Assembly: GCF_000026225.1 (NCBI RefSeq)
Contig: NC_011740.1
Coordinates: forward strand, 2,356,001 to 2,420,000
Source: Escherichia fergusonii ATCC 35469
GTDB lineage: Bacteria > Pseudomonadota > Gammaproteobacteria > Enterobacterales > Enterobacteriaceae
DNA: 64,000 nucleotides
Reading direction: 5' to 3'
This document shows, piece after piece, positions 10,988 through 21,710 of the stretch (positions within the stretch are counted from its first letter, which is position 1; every line of letters starts with the position of its first letter). Position numbers and translations under genes: made by a program. The notes under the pieces were generated by a model. That model saw nothing but the letters and a program-made list of their open reading frames with translations, did not search any database and was not told the DNA's origin.

Positions 10988-13138
10988 TTAACGCCGCCGA
11001 CGGCGTGGGGATTTCGTTTTTTCTTTCTTTTTAACTATACCTTCAGGGACTTCCGGTTGCTCTATCGGAAATACCGGTAATGCATCCAGTAGCCGCTTGC
11101 CGTAGTTTTTGGTGAGCAAGCGTTTATCGTAAATCACCACTTCGCCCCAGCAACCGTGGCTTCGAATCAGTCGCCCAACCTGCTGAATCAGGTTAAACGA
11201 GGCGCTCGGCAGGCTTTGCACCTCAAACGGATAGCGGTTGAGGCTTTTCAGCCATTCACCTTCGGTGATCACCACCGGACTGTCGATGGGTGGAAAGGCG
11301 ATTTTGTGGATATGCACCTGGCTTAACAGATCACCTTTCAAATCAAGCCCTTCGGCAAATGACTGTAAACCCACCAGCACACTACGCTCACCGTTGGCAA
11401 CGCGTTTGCGGTGCAGTTCAACTAAGCGATAACGCGGCTGATCGCCCTGCACCAGCAGCATCAGACGTAAATCCGTCACATAGTCAAGAAACCGCTGCAT
11501 CGCACGCCCGCTGGCAAACAGCACTAACATACCGAGATGTTTTTTACTCTCCACCTGCTCACGGAAAAAGGCCGCCATTTCAGCAATGTGCTGCTCTTCG
11601 TTGTCGATGGAAGGCTCAACGCGCATCCGGGGAATAACAATTTTGCCCTGTTCGCAGTGGTTAAAGGGCGAATCCAGCGCCACAAAGCGGTCACCCGCTT
11701 TCTCTTTCAGCCCGCTCATCTCCTGCAAACGCGAAAAACTGTTCAGCGAACGCAAGGTTGCGGAGGTAACAATAATGTGCGGAATACTGCGCCACAGCAG
11801 CCTTTCCAGTTGGTCGCTAACACGAATACCCACACAGTGAAACCACAGATGTAGCTGCCCTTCGCGTTCCTCCCGCGTCGCCCATTTGGTCACCGGCGCA
11901 CCGGAAGATTGCGCCAGAGAAGCCAGCCGCCAGAGTTTGCTTTGCGCCTCGAACATCCCCAACGCGCGGTTCATCTGCAAAATCAACCGATGCAGGCGTA
12001 CAATGTCATGGCTGCCGGTTTTCTCACTTAAATCGTTGAGAAATAACTCCGCCAGACCACGCAGCATCTCGGTGAGTTTTGCCAGCCGCTGGCAGATCTC
12101 CAGCACTTCATCAGGCAGTTCGCCCATCGCAAAACGGTGCTCCGCCTCCTGACCGGCTGGCATGTAGAGATTGAGAATGTTGTTTAACGAAGCGATAAGC
12201 TCATACAACTCTTCACAATGCGCATTCAAACGTTCAGGGATTGCCAGCGGTGGGATCGTCTTCGGGCGAAACTGCTCCATACAGGTAGCAACAAGCTTCG
12301 TAAACAAGTCCAGCTGCAGCCGATACCACGGCGCGGTAATTTCGGCGCTCATCTCCAGCGCATCCCGCGCCACATCCGGCAGGTGATGACCTTCGTCCAG
12401 CACCAGCAGTAAATTTTTCGGGTCAGGCAATACGGCTTCGCTTTCCATCGCCGCCATCACCAGCGCATGGTTTGCCACCACCACTTCCGCTTCCTGAATT
12501 TCCCGACGAGCGACAAAAAACGGGCATTCGCGATAGTAATAACAGTTGCGGTTGAGGCAGCTGGCTTTGTCGGTACTCAAACGACGCCAGAGATCGTCAT
12601 CAATGGCGATATCCGTATGATCACGCAGACCATCCCATTTATAAGTGTCGAGATCGCCCTTCAACTTCGCACAACGTTTTTGCTCTTCCTGATTGTTCGG
12701 CGTCAGTTCGTCGTCAAGAAACGCCAGCAAATCCTGTTGCGTGGGTTCAGTGCTGGCGAGCGCCGTCAGATTACGCGGGCAAACGTAGCGCCCACGCCCG
12801 AAAGCGGCTGTAAATTTAAGATCGGGAATGATCTTTTTCAGCAACGGTAAATCTTTGCTGTAGATCTGATCCTGCAACGCCACGTTGGCGGTACTCACCA
12901 CCAGCGTTTTTTGCTCTTCGCGAGCAATGGCAATGCCGGGGATTAAATAGGAGAGCGTTTTCCCAACGCCGGTGGGTGCTTCAATCGCCAGATGCCGCCC
13001 TTCTTCTCCGGCCAGCGTTTTGGCGACGTCCGCAATCATTTGCCGCTGCGGCGCACGGGGAATAAAGTCGGGGATCTGTTCCTGAAGCGCCTTATACCAG
13101 GCGGCAATTTGCGCTTTAAGCGCGGCGGTTAATGCCAT
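10988..13138 (-). CDS. dinG: ATP-dependent DNA helicase DinG
   Basis: DinG is a 716-residue 5'-3' superfamily 2 helicase of the XPD group that removes R-loops and other structures met by replication forks. Walker A is APTGVGKT (residues 54-61), and the DEAH-type box is VLDEGHH. The iron-sulfur cluster is held by a Cys after GRGRYV and by three more in ASCLNRNCYYYRECPFF. The C-terminal helicase motif QQVGRLIRS is clear. The tail is very basic (SPRRRRR). The ATG at 13138 was chosen over 13273 because the LexA box lies between them and the family begins MALTAALK. Confidence 0.96.
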   Translation of the reverse strand: MALTAALKAQIAAWYKALQEQIPDFIPRAPQRQMIADVAKTLAGEEGRHLAIEAPTGVGKTLSYLIPGIAIAREEQKTLVVSTANVALQDQIYSKDLPLLKKIIPDLKFTAAFGRGRYVCPRNLTALASTEPTQQDLLAFLDDELTPNNQEEQKRCAKLKGDLDTYKWDGLRDHTDIAIDDDLWRRLSTDKASCLNRNCYYYRECPFFVARREIQEAEVVVANHALVMAAMESEAVLPDPKNLLLVLDEGHHLPDVARDALEMSAEITAPWYRLQLDLFTKLVATCMEQFRPKTIPPLAIPERLNAHCEELYELIASLNNILNLYMPAGQEAEHRFAMGELPDEVLEICQRLAKLTEMLRGLAELFLNDLSEKTGSHDIVRLHRLILQMNRALGMFEAQSKLWRLASLAQSSGAPVTKWATREEREGQLHLWFHCVGIRVSDQLERLLWRSIPHIIVTSATLRSLNSFSRLQEMSGLKEKAGDRFVALDSPFNHCEQGKIVIPRMRVEPSIDNEEQHIAEMAAFFREQVESKKHLGMLVLFASGRAMQRFLDYVTDLRLMLLVQGDQPRYRLVELHRKRVANGERSVLVGLQSFAEGLDLKGDLLSQVHIHKIAFPPIDSPVVITEGEWLKSLNRYPFEVQSLPSASFNLIQQVGRLIRSHGCWGEVVIYDKRLLTKNYGKRLLDALPVFPIEQPEVPEGIVKKKEKTKSPRRRRR

Positions 13139-13152
13139 GAGAAAACCTGAAA

Positions 13153-13172
13153 TACTGTATAAACAGCCAATA
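13153..13172 (-). promoter_or_regulatory. LexA (SOS) box of dinG
   Basis: Reading leftward, TATTGGCTGTTTATACAGTA contains CTG-N10-CAG, the LexA operator core, 15 bases upstream of the dinG start. dinG is a known damage-inducible gene. The operator should control ybiB as well. Confidence 0.9.
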
Positions 13173-13257
13173 TTGTGGCATTTTTCGGTTTTCAGGGGTA
13201 ATGGTTTTTCTGTTTCTGGAAAGCGGCTCGCAATAACCATCAACATAATGCGGTTTA

Positions 13258-13740
13258 ATGCCCGTTCGAGCACAAAGGATCCAACACGTCATGCAAGACA
13301 CCATCATAAATTTCTACAGCACCGGCGATGACTACGGTGATTTTTCTAACTTTGCCGCCTGGCCCATCAAGGTTGACGGGAAAACCTGGCCCACCTCAGA
13401 ACACTATTTTCAGGCACAAAAATTCCTTGATGAAAAATACCGCGAAGAGATCCGTCGGGTTTCTTCCCCTATGGTCGCCGCACGCATGGGGCGCGATCGT
13501 TCTAAGCCTCTGCGTAAAAACTGGGAGTCGGTCAAAGAACAGGTGATGCGAAAAGCACTTCGCGCTAAATTCGAACAGCATGCAGAACTGCGTGCGCTCT
13601 TGCTGGCAACCGCGCCCGCAAAACTGGTTGAGCATACGGAAAACGATGCTTACTGGGGAGACGGTGGTAATGGTAAGGGCAAGAATCGACTGGGCTACCT
13701 TTTAATGGAGTTGCGCGAACAATTGGCTATAGAGAAGTAA
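13258..13740 (+). CDS. ybiA: N-glycosidase YbiA (riboflavin biosynthesis intermediates hydrolase)
   Basis: A 160-residue YbiA/RibX protein that hydrolyses the N-glycosidic bond of early, reactive riboflavin pathway intermediates. Hallmarks are FSNFAAWPI, WPTSEHYFQAQKF, AARMGRDRSKPLR and the C-terminal DAYWGDGGNGKGKNRLGYLLMELR. The start at 13258 gives the usual E. coli length; ATG at 13291 (MQDTIIN) is an alternative and is closer to the conserved fold. It is divergent from dinG, with about 119 bases between starts. Mutants in K-12 are known for a swarming defect. Confidence 0.93.
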   Translation: MPVRAQRIQHVMQDTIINFYSTGDDYGDFSNFAAWPIKVDGKTWPTSEHYFQAQKFLDEKYREEIRRVSSPMVAARMGRDRSKPLRKNWESVKEQVMRKALRAKFEQHAELRALLLATAPAKLVEHTENDAYWGDGGNGKGKNRLGYLLMELREQLAIEK

Positions 13741-13820
13741 CGTCTCGGTGGCTTATGGGCGGTAAAACAGATAAATTTTTTCCCGTGTTCTCAAATTGCT
13801 GACAAGTGCTTGTTGTGAAA

Positions 13821-13925
<105 letters not shown>

Positions 13926-13971
13926 GCGTTTGTTCATCAGCCTGATGCCGGGCATAGCCCGGCATTAAAGA

Positions 13972-15336
13972 TTACTGCGCAGCGGCAGGTTTACGCGGAC
14001 GGCGACGGCGTTGTTGCTCGCCTGCCGGTTTGGCATCGCCGAGACGACGAGACGGTTTTTCTGCAGGTTTTGCGCTTGCAGATTTTGAGCCACCTTCTCC
14101 ACGGCGTGGTTGCTGTTGACCGCGACCACCACCTTGCCCACGACCGCCGCCGCCACGTTGCTGGCGACCGTTCTGGATCGGTTCGGCTTTGATTGACGGG
14201 TCCGGCTCATAACCCGGAATCGCAATGCGTGGAATCTCTTTTTTCAGCAGTTTTTCGATATCACGCAGAAGTTTGTGTTCATCCACACACACCAGCGATA
14301 ACGCTTCACCAGTTGCCGCTGCACGACCGGTACGCCCGATACGGTGGACGTAATCTTCCGGTACGTTTGGCAGTTCATAGTTGACGACGTGCGGCAACTC
14401 TTCGATATCCAGACCGCGTGCAGCGATGTCAGTTGCCACCAGAACACGAATATCGCCCGATTTAAAATCGGCCAGCGCACGAGTACGCGCACCTTGCGAT
14501 TTATTACCGTGGATCGCCGCACTACGGATGCCATCTTTATTGAGCTGTTCCGCCAGATGGTTAGCGCCGTGTTTAGTACGGGTAAACACCAGCACCTGCT
14601 GCCAGTTCCCTTTCCCAATCATGTGCGACAGCAATTCGCGTTTGCGTTTTTTATCAACAAAGTGAACATGCTGGGTCACCTGATCAGACGCGGTATTGCG
14701 GCGTGCCACTTCGATTTCCAGCGGGTTGTGCAGCAGTTTTTCCGCCAGGTTTTTAATATCGTCTGAGAAAGTGGCGGAGAACAACAGGTTCTGGCGCTTC
14801 GCTGGCAGCTTAGTCAACACACGACGGATATCGTGGATAAAGCCCATGTCGAGCATACGGTCAGCTTCATCGAGGACCAGGATTTCTATCTGGTCCAGCT
14901 TCACTGCATTCTGATGTTCCAGGTCCAGCAGACGTCCCGGCGTTGCCACCAGCACATCAACGCCGCCACGCAGCTTCATCATCTGCGGGTTGATGCTGAC
15001 GCCGCCAAACACCACCAGCGAACGAATATTCAGGTATTTGCTGTAATCACGGACGTTTTCGCCAATCTGTGCAGCCAGTTCACGGGTTGGGGTAAGAATG
15101 AGCGCACGGACCGGACGACGCCCTTTGGCGTGCGGCTGGCGAGTGATCAGGTGTTGCAACAGCGGCAGCGTAAAGCCCGCTGTTTTGCCAGTGCCGGTCT
15201 GGGCGCTAGCCATCAGGTCGCGGCCTTCCAGCACCGCAGGGATCGCCTGCTGCTGAATAGGGGTGGGTTCACGGTAACCTTGCTCGGCAACGGCGCGCAA
15301 GATATCAGGGCTTAACCCCAAAGAATCGAAAGACAT
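13972..15336 (-). CDS. rhlE: ATP-dependent RNA helicase RhlE (DEAD-box)
   Basis: A 454-residue DEAD-box helicase connected with ribosome assembly and RNA turnover. All core motifs are visible: the Q motif (EPTPIQQQAIP), motif I (AQTGTGKT), PTRELAAQ, TPGRLLD, DEAD, SAT, and motif VI (HRIGRTGR). After about residue 380 comes a basic Arg/Gly/Pro-rich tail (RGGGGRGQGGGRGQQ and a final RRRRPRKPAAAQ) typical of RhlE and thought to contact RNA. It is transcribed away from cecR and is a reported CecR target; the palindrome between them is a likely shared operator. Confidence 0.96.
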   Translation of the reverse strand: MSFDSLGLSPDILRAVAEQGYREPTPIQQQAIPAVLEGRDLMASAQTGTGKTAGFTLPLLQHLITRQPHAKGRRPVRALILTPTRELAAQIGENVRDYSKYLNIRSLVVFGGVSINPQMMKLRGGVDVLVATPGRLLDLEHQNAVKLDQIEILVLDEADRMLDMGFIHDIRRVLTKLPAKRQNLLFSATFSDDIKNLAEKLLHNPLEIEVARRNTASDQVTQHVHFVDKKRKRELLSHMIGKGNWQQVLVFTRTKHGANHLAEQLNKDGIRSAAIHGNKSQGARTRALADFKSGDIRVLVATDIAARGLDIEELPHVVNYELPNVPEDYVHRIGRTGRAAATGEALSLVCVDEHKLLRDIEKLLKKEIPRIAIPGYEPDPSIKAEPIQNGRQQRGGGGRGQGGGRGQQQPRRGEGGSKSASAKPAEKPSRRLGDAKPAGEQQRRRRPRKPAAAQ

Positions 15337-15529
15337 AACTACTCCGAACCGCCCCGACCGTTACCGGTGTAGTTTTCAGGGAGATACTGAAAAGGAAAAT
15401 GACAAAAACCACAATGTCATGAGGGGGCGGAGTGTAGCAGTTTTTGTGACACAGCGCATAAATTATCCCTGTGACTGGCGTAGCTAAAATTCTTAGCCAT
15501 ACTGGACAACTCCAGGATGGAGACATAAT

Positions 15530-15551
15530 CTTAATCAATCATTTGATTAAG
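15530..15551. promoter_or_regulatory. Perfect palindrome, likely CecR operator
   Basis: CTTAATCAA-TCAT-TTGATTAAG is a perfect 9-base inverted repeat 13 bases before the cecR ATG, between cecR and rhlE. TetR-family regulators bind such palindromes and usually control their own gene and the divergent one. That CecR binds here is inferred from position and symmetry. Confidence 0.8.
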
Positions 15552-15564
15552 AATGGACTGTGCG

Positions 15565-16236
15565 ATGAATAATCCTGCCATGACAATCAAGGGTGAACAG
15601 GCTAAAAAACAGCTGATTGCTGCCGCACTGGCGCAGTTTGGTGAATATGGAATGAACGCCACCACCCGCGAGATAGCCGCCCAGGCCGGGCAGAATATCG
15701 CTGCCATCACCTACTACTTCGGTTCGAAAGAAGATTTGTACCTCGCCTGCGCCCAGTGGATTGCCGATTTTATTGGCGAGCAGTTCCGTCCGCATGCCGA
15801 GGAAGCCGAACGCTTGTTCGCCCAACCACAGCCTGATCGGGCTGCCATCCGTGAACTGATCCTTCGCGCCTGCAGGAACATGATTAAGCTGCTCACCCAG
15901 GATGACACCGTCAACCTCAGCAAGTTTATCTCCCGTGAGCAGCTCTCTCCCACGGCAGCCTACCACCTGGTGCACGAACAGGTGATTAGTCCGCTACACA
16001 GCCACCTGACACGCCTGATTGCCGCCTGGACCGGCTGCGACGCCAATGACACCCGCATGATCCTTCATACCCATGCGTTGATTGGTGAGATTCTGGCATT
16101 TCGTCTTGGCAAAGAAACCATTTTGTTACGTACCGGCTGGACCGCGTTCGATGAAGAAAAGACCGAACTGATCAACCAGACGGTGACCTGTCATATCGAC
16201 CTGATTTTGCAAGGATTATCGCAAAGGAGTTTGTAG
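15565..16236 (+). CDS. cecR: TetR-family regulator CecR (YbiH)
   Basis: A 223-residue TetR/AcrR-type repressor. The N-terminal helix-turn-helix is clear: [48 protein letters not shown]. The remainder is an all-helical ligand-binding domain. In K-12, CecR controls rhlE and ybhGFSR and affects sensitivity to cefoperazone and chloramphenicol. The start at 15565 (MNNPAMT) is the annotated family start; an in-frame ATG at 15553 is possible. Its TAG stop overlaps the GTG start of ybhG by one base. Confidence 0.95.
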
Positions 16237-17234
16237 TGATGAAAAAACCTGTCGTGATCGGACTGGCGGTAGTGGTACTTGCCGCCGTGGTTGCCGGAGG
16301 CTACTGGTGGTATCAAAGCCGCCAGGATAACGGCCTGACGCTGTATGGCAACGTGGATATTCGTACGGTGAATCTTAGTTTCCGTGTTGGGGGGCGCGTT
16401 GAGTCGCTGGCGGTGGACGAAGGTGATGCGATCAAAGCGGGCCAGGTACTGGGCGAACTGGATCATAAGCCGTATGAGATTGCCCTGATGCAGGCGAAAG
16501 CGGGCGTTTCGGTGGCACAGGCGCAGTATGACCTGATGCTTGCCGGGTACCGCGATGAGGAAATCGCTCAGGCCGCCGCAGCGGTGAAACAGGCGCAAGC
16601 CGCCTATGACTATGCGCAGAACTTCTATAACCGCCAGCAAGGACTGTGGAAAAGTCGCACTATTTCGGCAAACGACCTGGAAAATGCCCGCTCCTCGCGC
16701 GACCAGGCGCAGGCAACGCTGAAATCAGCACAGGATAAATTGCGTCAGTATCGCTCCGGTAATCGTGAACAGGACATCGCCCAGGCGAAAGCCAGTCTCG
16801 AACAGGCGCAGGCGCAACTGGCGCAGGCGGAGCTGAATTTACAGGACTCAACGTTAATAGCACCGTCTGATGGCACGCTGTTAACCCGCGCGGTGGAACC
16901 AGGCACGGTTCTCAATGAAGGTGGCACGGTGTTTACCGTTTCACTAACGCGTCCGGTGTGGGTGCGCGCTTATGTTGATGAACGTAATCTTGACCAGGCC
17001 CAGCCGGGGCGCAAAGTGCTGCTTTATACCGATGGTCGCCCGGACAAGCCGTATCACGGGCAGATTGGTTTCGTTTCACCGACTGCTGAATTTACCCCGA
17101 AAACCGTCGAAACGCCGGATCTGCGTACCGACCTCGTCTATCGCCTGCGTATTGTGGTGACCGACGCCGATGATGCGTTACGCCAGGGAATGCCGGTGAC
17201 GGTGCAATTCGGTGACGAGGCAGGACATGAATGA
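16236..17234 (+). CDS. ybhG: HlyD-family periplasmic adaptor of the YbhFSR ABC exporter
   Basis: A 332-residue membrane-fusion protein that should link the YbhFSR inner-membrane transporter to an outer-membrane channel such as TolC. One N-terminal anchor (about residues 7-25) is followed by a biotinyl-lipoyl-like half (LYGNVDIRTVNLSFRVGGRVESL). A long Ala/Gln-rich coiled coil comes next (about 75-200), then the closing half and beta-barrel (STLIAPSDGTLLTRAVEPG). It starts with GTG (GTGATGAAA) overlapping the cecR stop, with AAAGGAG as binding site. It overlaps ybhF by eight bases. Confidence 0.94.
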   Translation: MMKKPVVIGLAVVVLAAVVAGGYWWYQSRQDNGLTLYGNVDIRTVNLSFRVGGRVESLAVDEGDAIKAGQVLGELDHKPYEIALMQAKAGVSVAQAQYDLMLAGYRDEEIAQAAAAVKQAQAAYDYAQNFYNRQQGLWKSRTISANDLENARSSRDQAQATLKSAQDKLRQYRSGNREQDIAQAKASLEQAQAQLAQAELNLQDSTLIAPSDGTLLTRAVEPGTVLNEGGTVFTVSLTRPVWVRAYVDERNLDQAQPGRKVLLYTDGRPDKPYHGQIGFVSPTAEFTPKTVETPDLRTDLVYRLRIVVTDADDALRQGMPVTVQFGDEAGHE

Positions 17235-18963
17235 TGCCGTTATCACGCTGAACGGCCTGGAAAAACGCTTTCCGGGCATGGACAAGCCCGCTGTCGCGCC
17301 GCTCGACTGTACCATTCATGCTGGTTATGTAACGGGGCTGGTGGGGCCGGATGGCGCAGGTAAAACCACACTGATGCGCATGCTGGCGGGATTACTGAAA
17401 CCCGATAGCGGCAGCGCCACGGTGATTGGCTTTGATCCGATCAAAAACGACGGCGCGCTGCACGCCGTTCTCGGCTATATGCCGCAGAAATTCGGCCTGT
17501 ATGAAGATCTCACGGTGATGGAGAACCTCAATCTGTACGCGGATTTGCGCAGCGTCACTGGCGAGGCACGTAAGCAAACTTTTGCTCGCCTGCTGGAGTT
17601 TACGTCTCTTGGCCCGTTTACCGGACGCCTGGCGGGCAAGCTCTCCGGTGGGATGAAACAAAAACTTGGCCTGGCCTGTACCCTGGTGGGCGAACCGAAA
17701 GTGTTGCTGCTCGATGAACCCGGCGTCGGTGTTGACCCTATCTCACGGCGCGAACTGTGGCAGATGGTGCATGAGCTGGCGGGCGAAGGGATGTTAATCC
17801 TCTGGAGTACCTCGTATCTCGACGAAGCCGAGCAGTGCCGTGACGTGTTACTGATGAACGAAGGTGAATTGTTGTACCAAGGAGAACCGACGGCCCTGAC
17901 ACAAACCATGGCCGGACGTAGCTTTCTGATGACCAGCCCGCACGAGGGCAACCGCAAATTGTTGCAACGCGCCTTGAAACTGCCACAGGTCAGCGACGGC
18001 ATGATTCAGGGGAAATCGGTACGTCTGATCCTCAAAAAAGAGGCCACACCAGACGATATTCGCCATGCCGACGGAATGCCGGAAATCAATATCAACGAAA
18101 CTACGCCTCGTTTTGAAGATGCGTTTATTGATTTGCTGGGCGGTGCCGGAACCTCAGAATCACCGCTGGGCGCAATATTGCATACGGTGGAAGGTACACC
18201 TGGCGAGACGGTGATCGAAGCGAAAGAGCTGACCAAAAAGTTTGGCGATTTTGCCGCCACCGATCACGTCAACTTTGCCGTCAAACGCGGTGAAATCTTT
18301 GGTTTGCTCGGGCCAAACGGCGCAGGGAAATCGACCACCTTTAAGATGATGTGCGGTTTGCTGGTGCCAACATCCGGCCAGGCGCTGGTGCTGGGAATGG
18401 ATCTGAAAGAGAGTTCCGGTAAAGCACGCCAGCATCTCGGCTATATGGCGCAAAAGTTTTCGCTCTATGGCAATCTGACGGTTGAACAGAATTTACGCTT
18501 TTTCTCCGGCGTGTATGGTTTACGCGGTCGGGCGCAGAACGAAAAAATCACCCGTATGAGCGAGGCATTTGGCCTGAAAAGTATCGCCTCCCACGCGACC
18601 GATGAACTGCCCTTAGGTTTTAAACAGCGTCTGGCGCTGGCCTGTTCGCTGATGCATGAACCGGACATTCTGTTTCTCGATGAACCGACTTCCGGCGTTG
18701 ATCCCCTCACCCGCCGCGAATTTTGGCTGCATATCAACAGCATGGTAGAGAAAGGCGTCACGGTGATGGTCACCACCCACTTTATGGATGAAGCAGAATA
18801 TTGCGACCGCATCGGCCTGGTGTACCGTGGGAAATTAATCGCCAGCGGCACGCCGGATGATTTGAAAGCGCAGTCGGCCAACGACGAGCAACCCGATCCC
18901 ACAATGGAGCAGGCCTTTATTCAGTTGATCCACGACTGGGATAAGGAGCATGGCAATGAGTAA
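17227..18963 (+). CDS. ybhF: ABC exporter ATPase with two nucleotide-binding domains
   Basis: A 578-residue tandem ATPase powering the YbhSR permease, reported to export drugs such as tetracyclines and certain cations. Domain 1 (about 1-300) has Walker [10 protein letters not shown], signature LSGGMKQ and Walker [14 protein letters not shown]. Domain 2 (about 330-578) has Walker [10 protein letters not shown] and Walker [14 protein letters not shown], but its signature reads LPLGFKQ, a departure from LSGGQ. The two ATP sites may therefore be unequal. The start at 17227 ([10 protein letters not shown]) overlaps ybhG; an earlier in-frame ATG at 17212 lies within ybhG and has no support. Confidence 0.95.
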
Positions 18964-20089
18964 CCCCATCCTGTCCTGGCGTCGCGTGCGGGCGCTGTGC
19001 GTCAAAGAGACGCGGCAGATCGTTCGCGATCCGAGTAGCTGGCTGATTGCAGTGGTGATCCCACTGTTGCTGCTGTTTATATTTGGCTACGGCATTAACC
19101 TCGACTCCAGCAAGCTGCGGGTCGGGATCTTGCTGGAACAGCGTAGCGAAGCGGCGCTGGATTTCACCCATACCATGACCGGTTCGCCCTACATCGACGC
19201 CACCATCAGCGATAACCGTCAGGAATTGATCGCCAAAATGCAGGCGGGAAAAATTCGTGGCCTGGTGGTGATTCCGGTGGATTTCGCCGAACAGATGGAG
19301 CGCGCCAACGCTACCGCGCCGATTCAGGTGATCACCGACGGCAGTGAGCCAAATACCGCTAACTTTGTGCAAGGTTATGTCGAAGGGATCTGGCAGATCT
19401 GGCAAATGCAGCGGGCAGAGGACAACGGGCAGACTTTTGAACCGCTTATCGACGTCCAGACTCGCTACTGGTTTAACCCGGCGGCGATTAGCCAGCACTT
19501 TATTATCCCCGGTGCGGTGACCATCATCATGACGGTTATCGGCGCGATTCTCACCTCGCTGGTGGTGGCGCGAGAATGGGAACGCGGCACCATGGAGGCG
19601 TTACTCTCTACGGAGATAACCCGCACGGAACTGTTGCTGTGTAAGCTGATCCCTTATTACTTCCTTGGGATGCTGGCGATGTTGTTGTGTATGCTGGTGT
19701 CAGTGTTTATTCTCGGCGTGCCGTATCGCGGGTCGCTGCTGATTCTGTTTTTTATCTCCAGCCTGTTTTTGCTCAGTACTCTGGGAATGGGGCTGCTGAT
19801 TTCCACAATTACCCGCAACCAGTTCAACGCCGCACAAGTTGCCCTGAACGCCGCTTTTCTGCCGTCAATTATGCTTTCCGGCTTTATTTTTCAGATAGAC
19901 AGTATGCCTGCGGTTATCCGTGCGGTGACGTACATTATTCCTGCACGTTATTTCGTCAGTACCCTGCAAAGCCTGTTCCTCGCCGGGAATATTCCAGTGG
20001 TGCTGGTGGTGAACGTGCTGTTTTTGATCGCTTCGGCGGTGATGTTTATCGGTCTGACGTGGCTGAAAACCAAACGTCGGCTGGATTAG
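18956..20089 (+). CDS. ybhS: ABC-2 type permease subunit YbhS
   Basis: A 377-residue inner-membrane permease of the ABC-2 family. A first helix (about 25-45) is followed by a large periplasmic loop, then five helices from about residue 180 to the end with the family pattern [29 protein letters not shown]. It overlaps ybhF by eight bases, and the closely similar YbhR starts ten bases on, so they probably form a heterodimer. The ATG at 18956 (MSNPILSW) is used; the in-frame ATG at 18950 differs by only two residues. Confidence 0.95.
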
Positions 20090-20099
20090 GGAGAAGAGC

Positions 20100-21206
20100 A
20101 TGTTTCATCGCTTATGGACGTTAATCCGCAAAGAGTTGCAGTCGTTGCTGCGTGAACCGCAAACCCGCGCGATTCTGATTTTACCCGTGCTGATTCAGGT
20201 GATTCTTTTCCCGTTCGCCGCCACACTGGAAGTGACCAACGCCACCATCGCCATCTACGATGAAGATAACGGCGAGCATTCGGTGGAGCTGACCCAGCGT
20301 TTTGCCCGTGCCAGCGCCTTTACCCATGTGTTGCTGCTGAAAAGCCCGCAGGAGATCCGCCCAACCATCGACACGCAAAAGGCGTTATTGTTGGTACGTT
20401 TCCCGGCTGATTTCTCACGCAAATTGGATACCTTCCAGACCGCGCCATTGCAGTTGATCCTCGACGGGCGCAACTCCAACAGTGCGCAAATTGCCGCCAA
20501 CTACCTGCAACAGATCGTCAAAAATTATCAGCAGGAGCTGCTGGAAGGAAAACCGAAACCCAACAACAGCGAGCTGGTGGTACGCAACTGGTATAACCCG
20601 AATCTCGACTACAAATGGTTTGTGGTGCCGTCGCTGATCGCCATGATCACCACTATCGGCGTAATGATCGTCACGTCACTTTCCGTCGCCCGCGAACGTG
20701 AACAGGGTACGCTCGATCAGTTACTGGTTTCGCCCCTCACCACCTGGCAGATATTTATCGGCAAAGCCGTACCTGCGTTAATTGTCGCCACGTTTCAGGC
20801 AACCATTGTGCTGGCGATTGGTATCTGGGCGTATCAAATCCCCTTCGCTGGATCGCTGGCGCTATTCTACTTTACGATGGTGATTTACGGTTTATCGCTG
20901 GTGGGATTCGGTCTGTTGATTTCGTCACTCTGTTCAACGCAACAGCAGGCGTTTATCGGCGTGTTTGTCTTTATGATGCCCGCCATTCTCCTTTCTGGTT
21001 ACGTTTCGCCAGTGGAGAACATGCCAGTGTGGCTGCAAAACCTGACGTGGATTAACCCTATCCGCCACTTTACGGACATTACCAAGCAGATTTATTTGAA
21101 GGATGCGAGTCTGGATATTGTGTGGAATAGTTTGTGGCCGCTACTGGTGATAACGGCCACGACAGGGTCAGCGGCGTACGCGATGTTTAGACGTAAGGTG
21201 ATGTAA
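20100..21206 (+). CDS. ybhR: ABC-2 type permease subunit YbhR
   Basis: A 368-residue paralogue of YbhS with the same layout: an N-terminal helix near residue 25, a periplasmic domain (about 45-170) and C-terminal helices with [29 protein letters not shown], the ABC-2 signature. It should pair with YbhS around the YbhF ATPase. GGGAGAAGAGC precedes the ATG. Its last 39 bases overlap the 3' end of the convergent ybhQ, a tight tail-to-tail arrangement. Confidence 0.95.
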
Positions 21207-21578
21207 CTTCTTATCTTTCGCCAGTAAAGACACTACTGCCGGGCCAGCAAGGATCGCCAGCCCTGCAATCGCCAGCAAAAAGTTGTTTTCCAGTACGCGG
21301 GATAACAGCCACAGCACAATCAGCGCTGCGCCAAAATACCAGGTTGTGGTCAGTTCTTCCAGCACATCTGCCACCTCACGCCAGCGTTGCTCGGGGTGGC
21401 GCTGAAACACCAGCATCATCACTACCGTGACACAATACAGTGCGCATAATCCTACGCCAACGTGAACCAGAGTTTTACTCATCCAGCCCACCACCAGCAG
21501 CGCCACTACCAGTAAATGCAACATAATCTGCCAGCAACTTAGACCAGTTGCGACACGAACACGTTGTTGCCACTTCAT
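21168..21578 (-). CDS. ybhQ: Inner membrane protein YbhQ
   Basis: A 136-residue inner-membrane protein with about four hydrophobic segments (residues about 17-35, 38-55, 78-95 and 97-115) and a basic C-terminus (TSKHRVRR). No function is established; it has been linked to envelope phenotypes only in broad screens. The ATG at 21578 has a GGAGAG site. It converges with ybhR and its 3' end lies inside that gene; both frames stay open and look genuine. Confidence 0.9.
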
Positions 21579-21710
21579 GGCTTCTCTCCTGAAGAATTTA
21601 TCTCTACTTACTCAGAGTACCGAACTTTACGGAAAATTCCGTAAGACCGCATCTTTTTGTGACGCCGACTACACTATTTCAATGAGATAAGAGGCAAAGA
21701 CAGGAAAATT

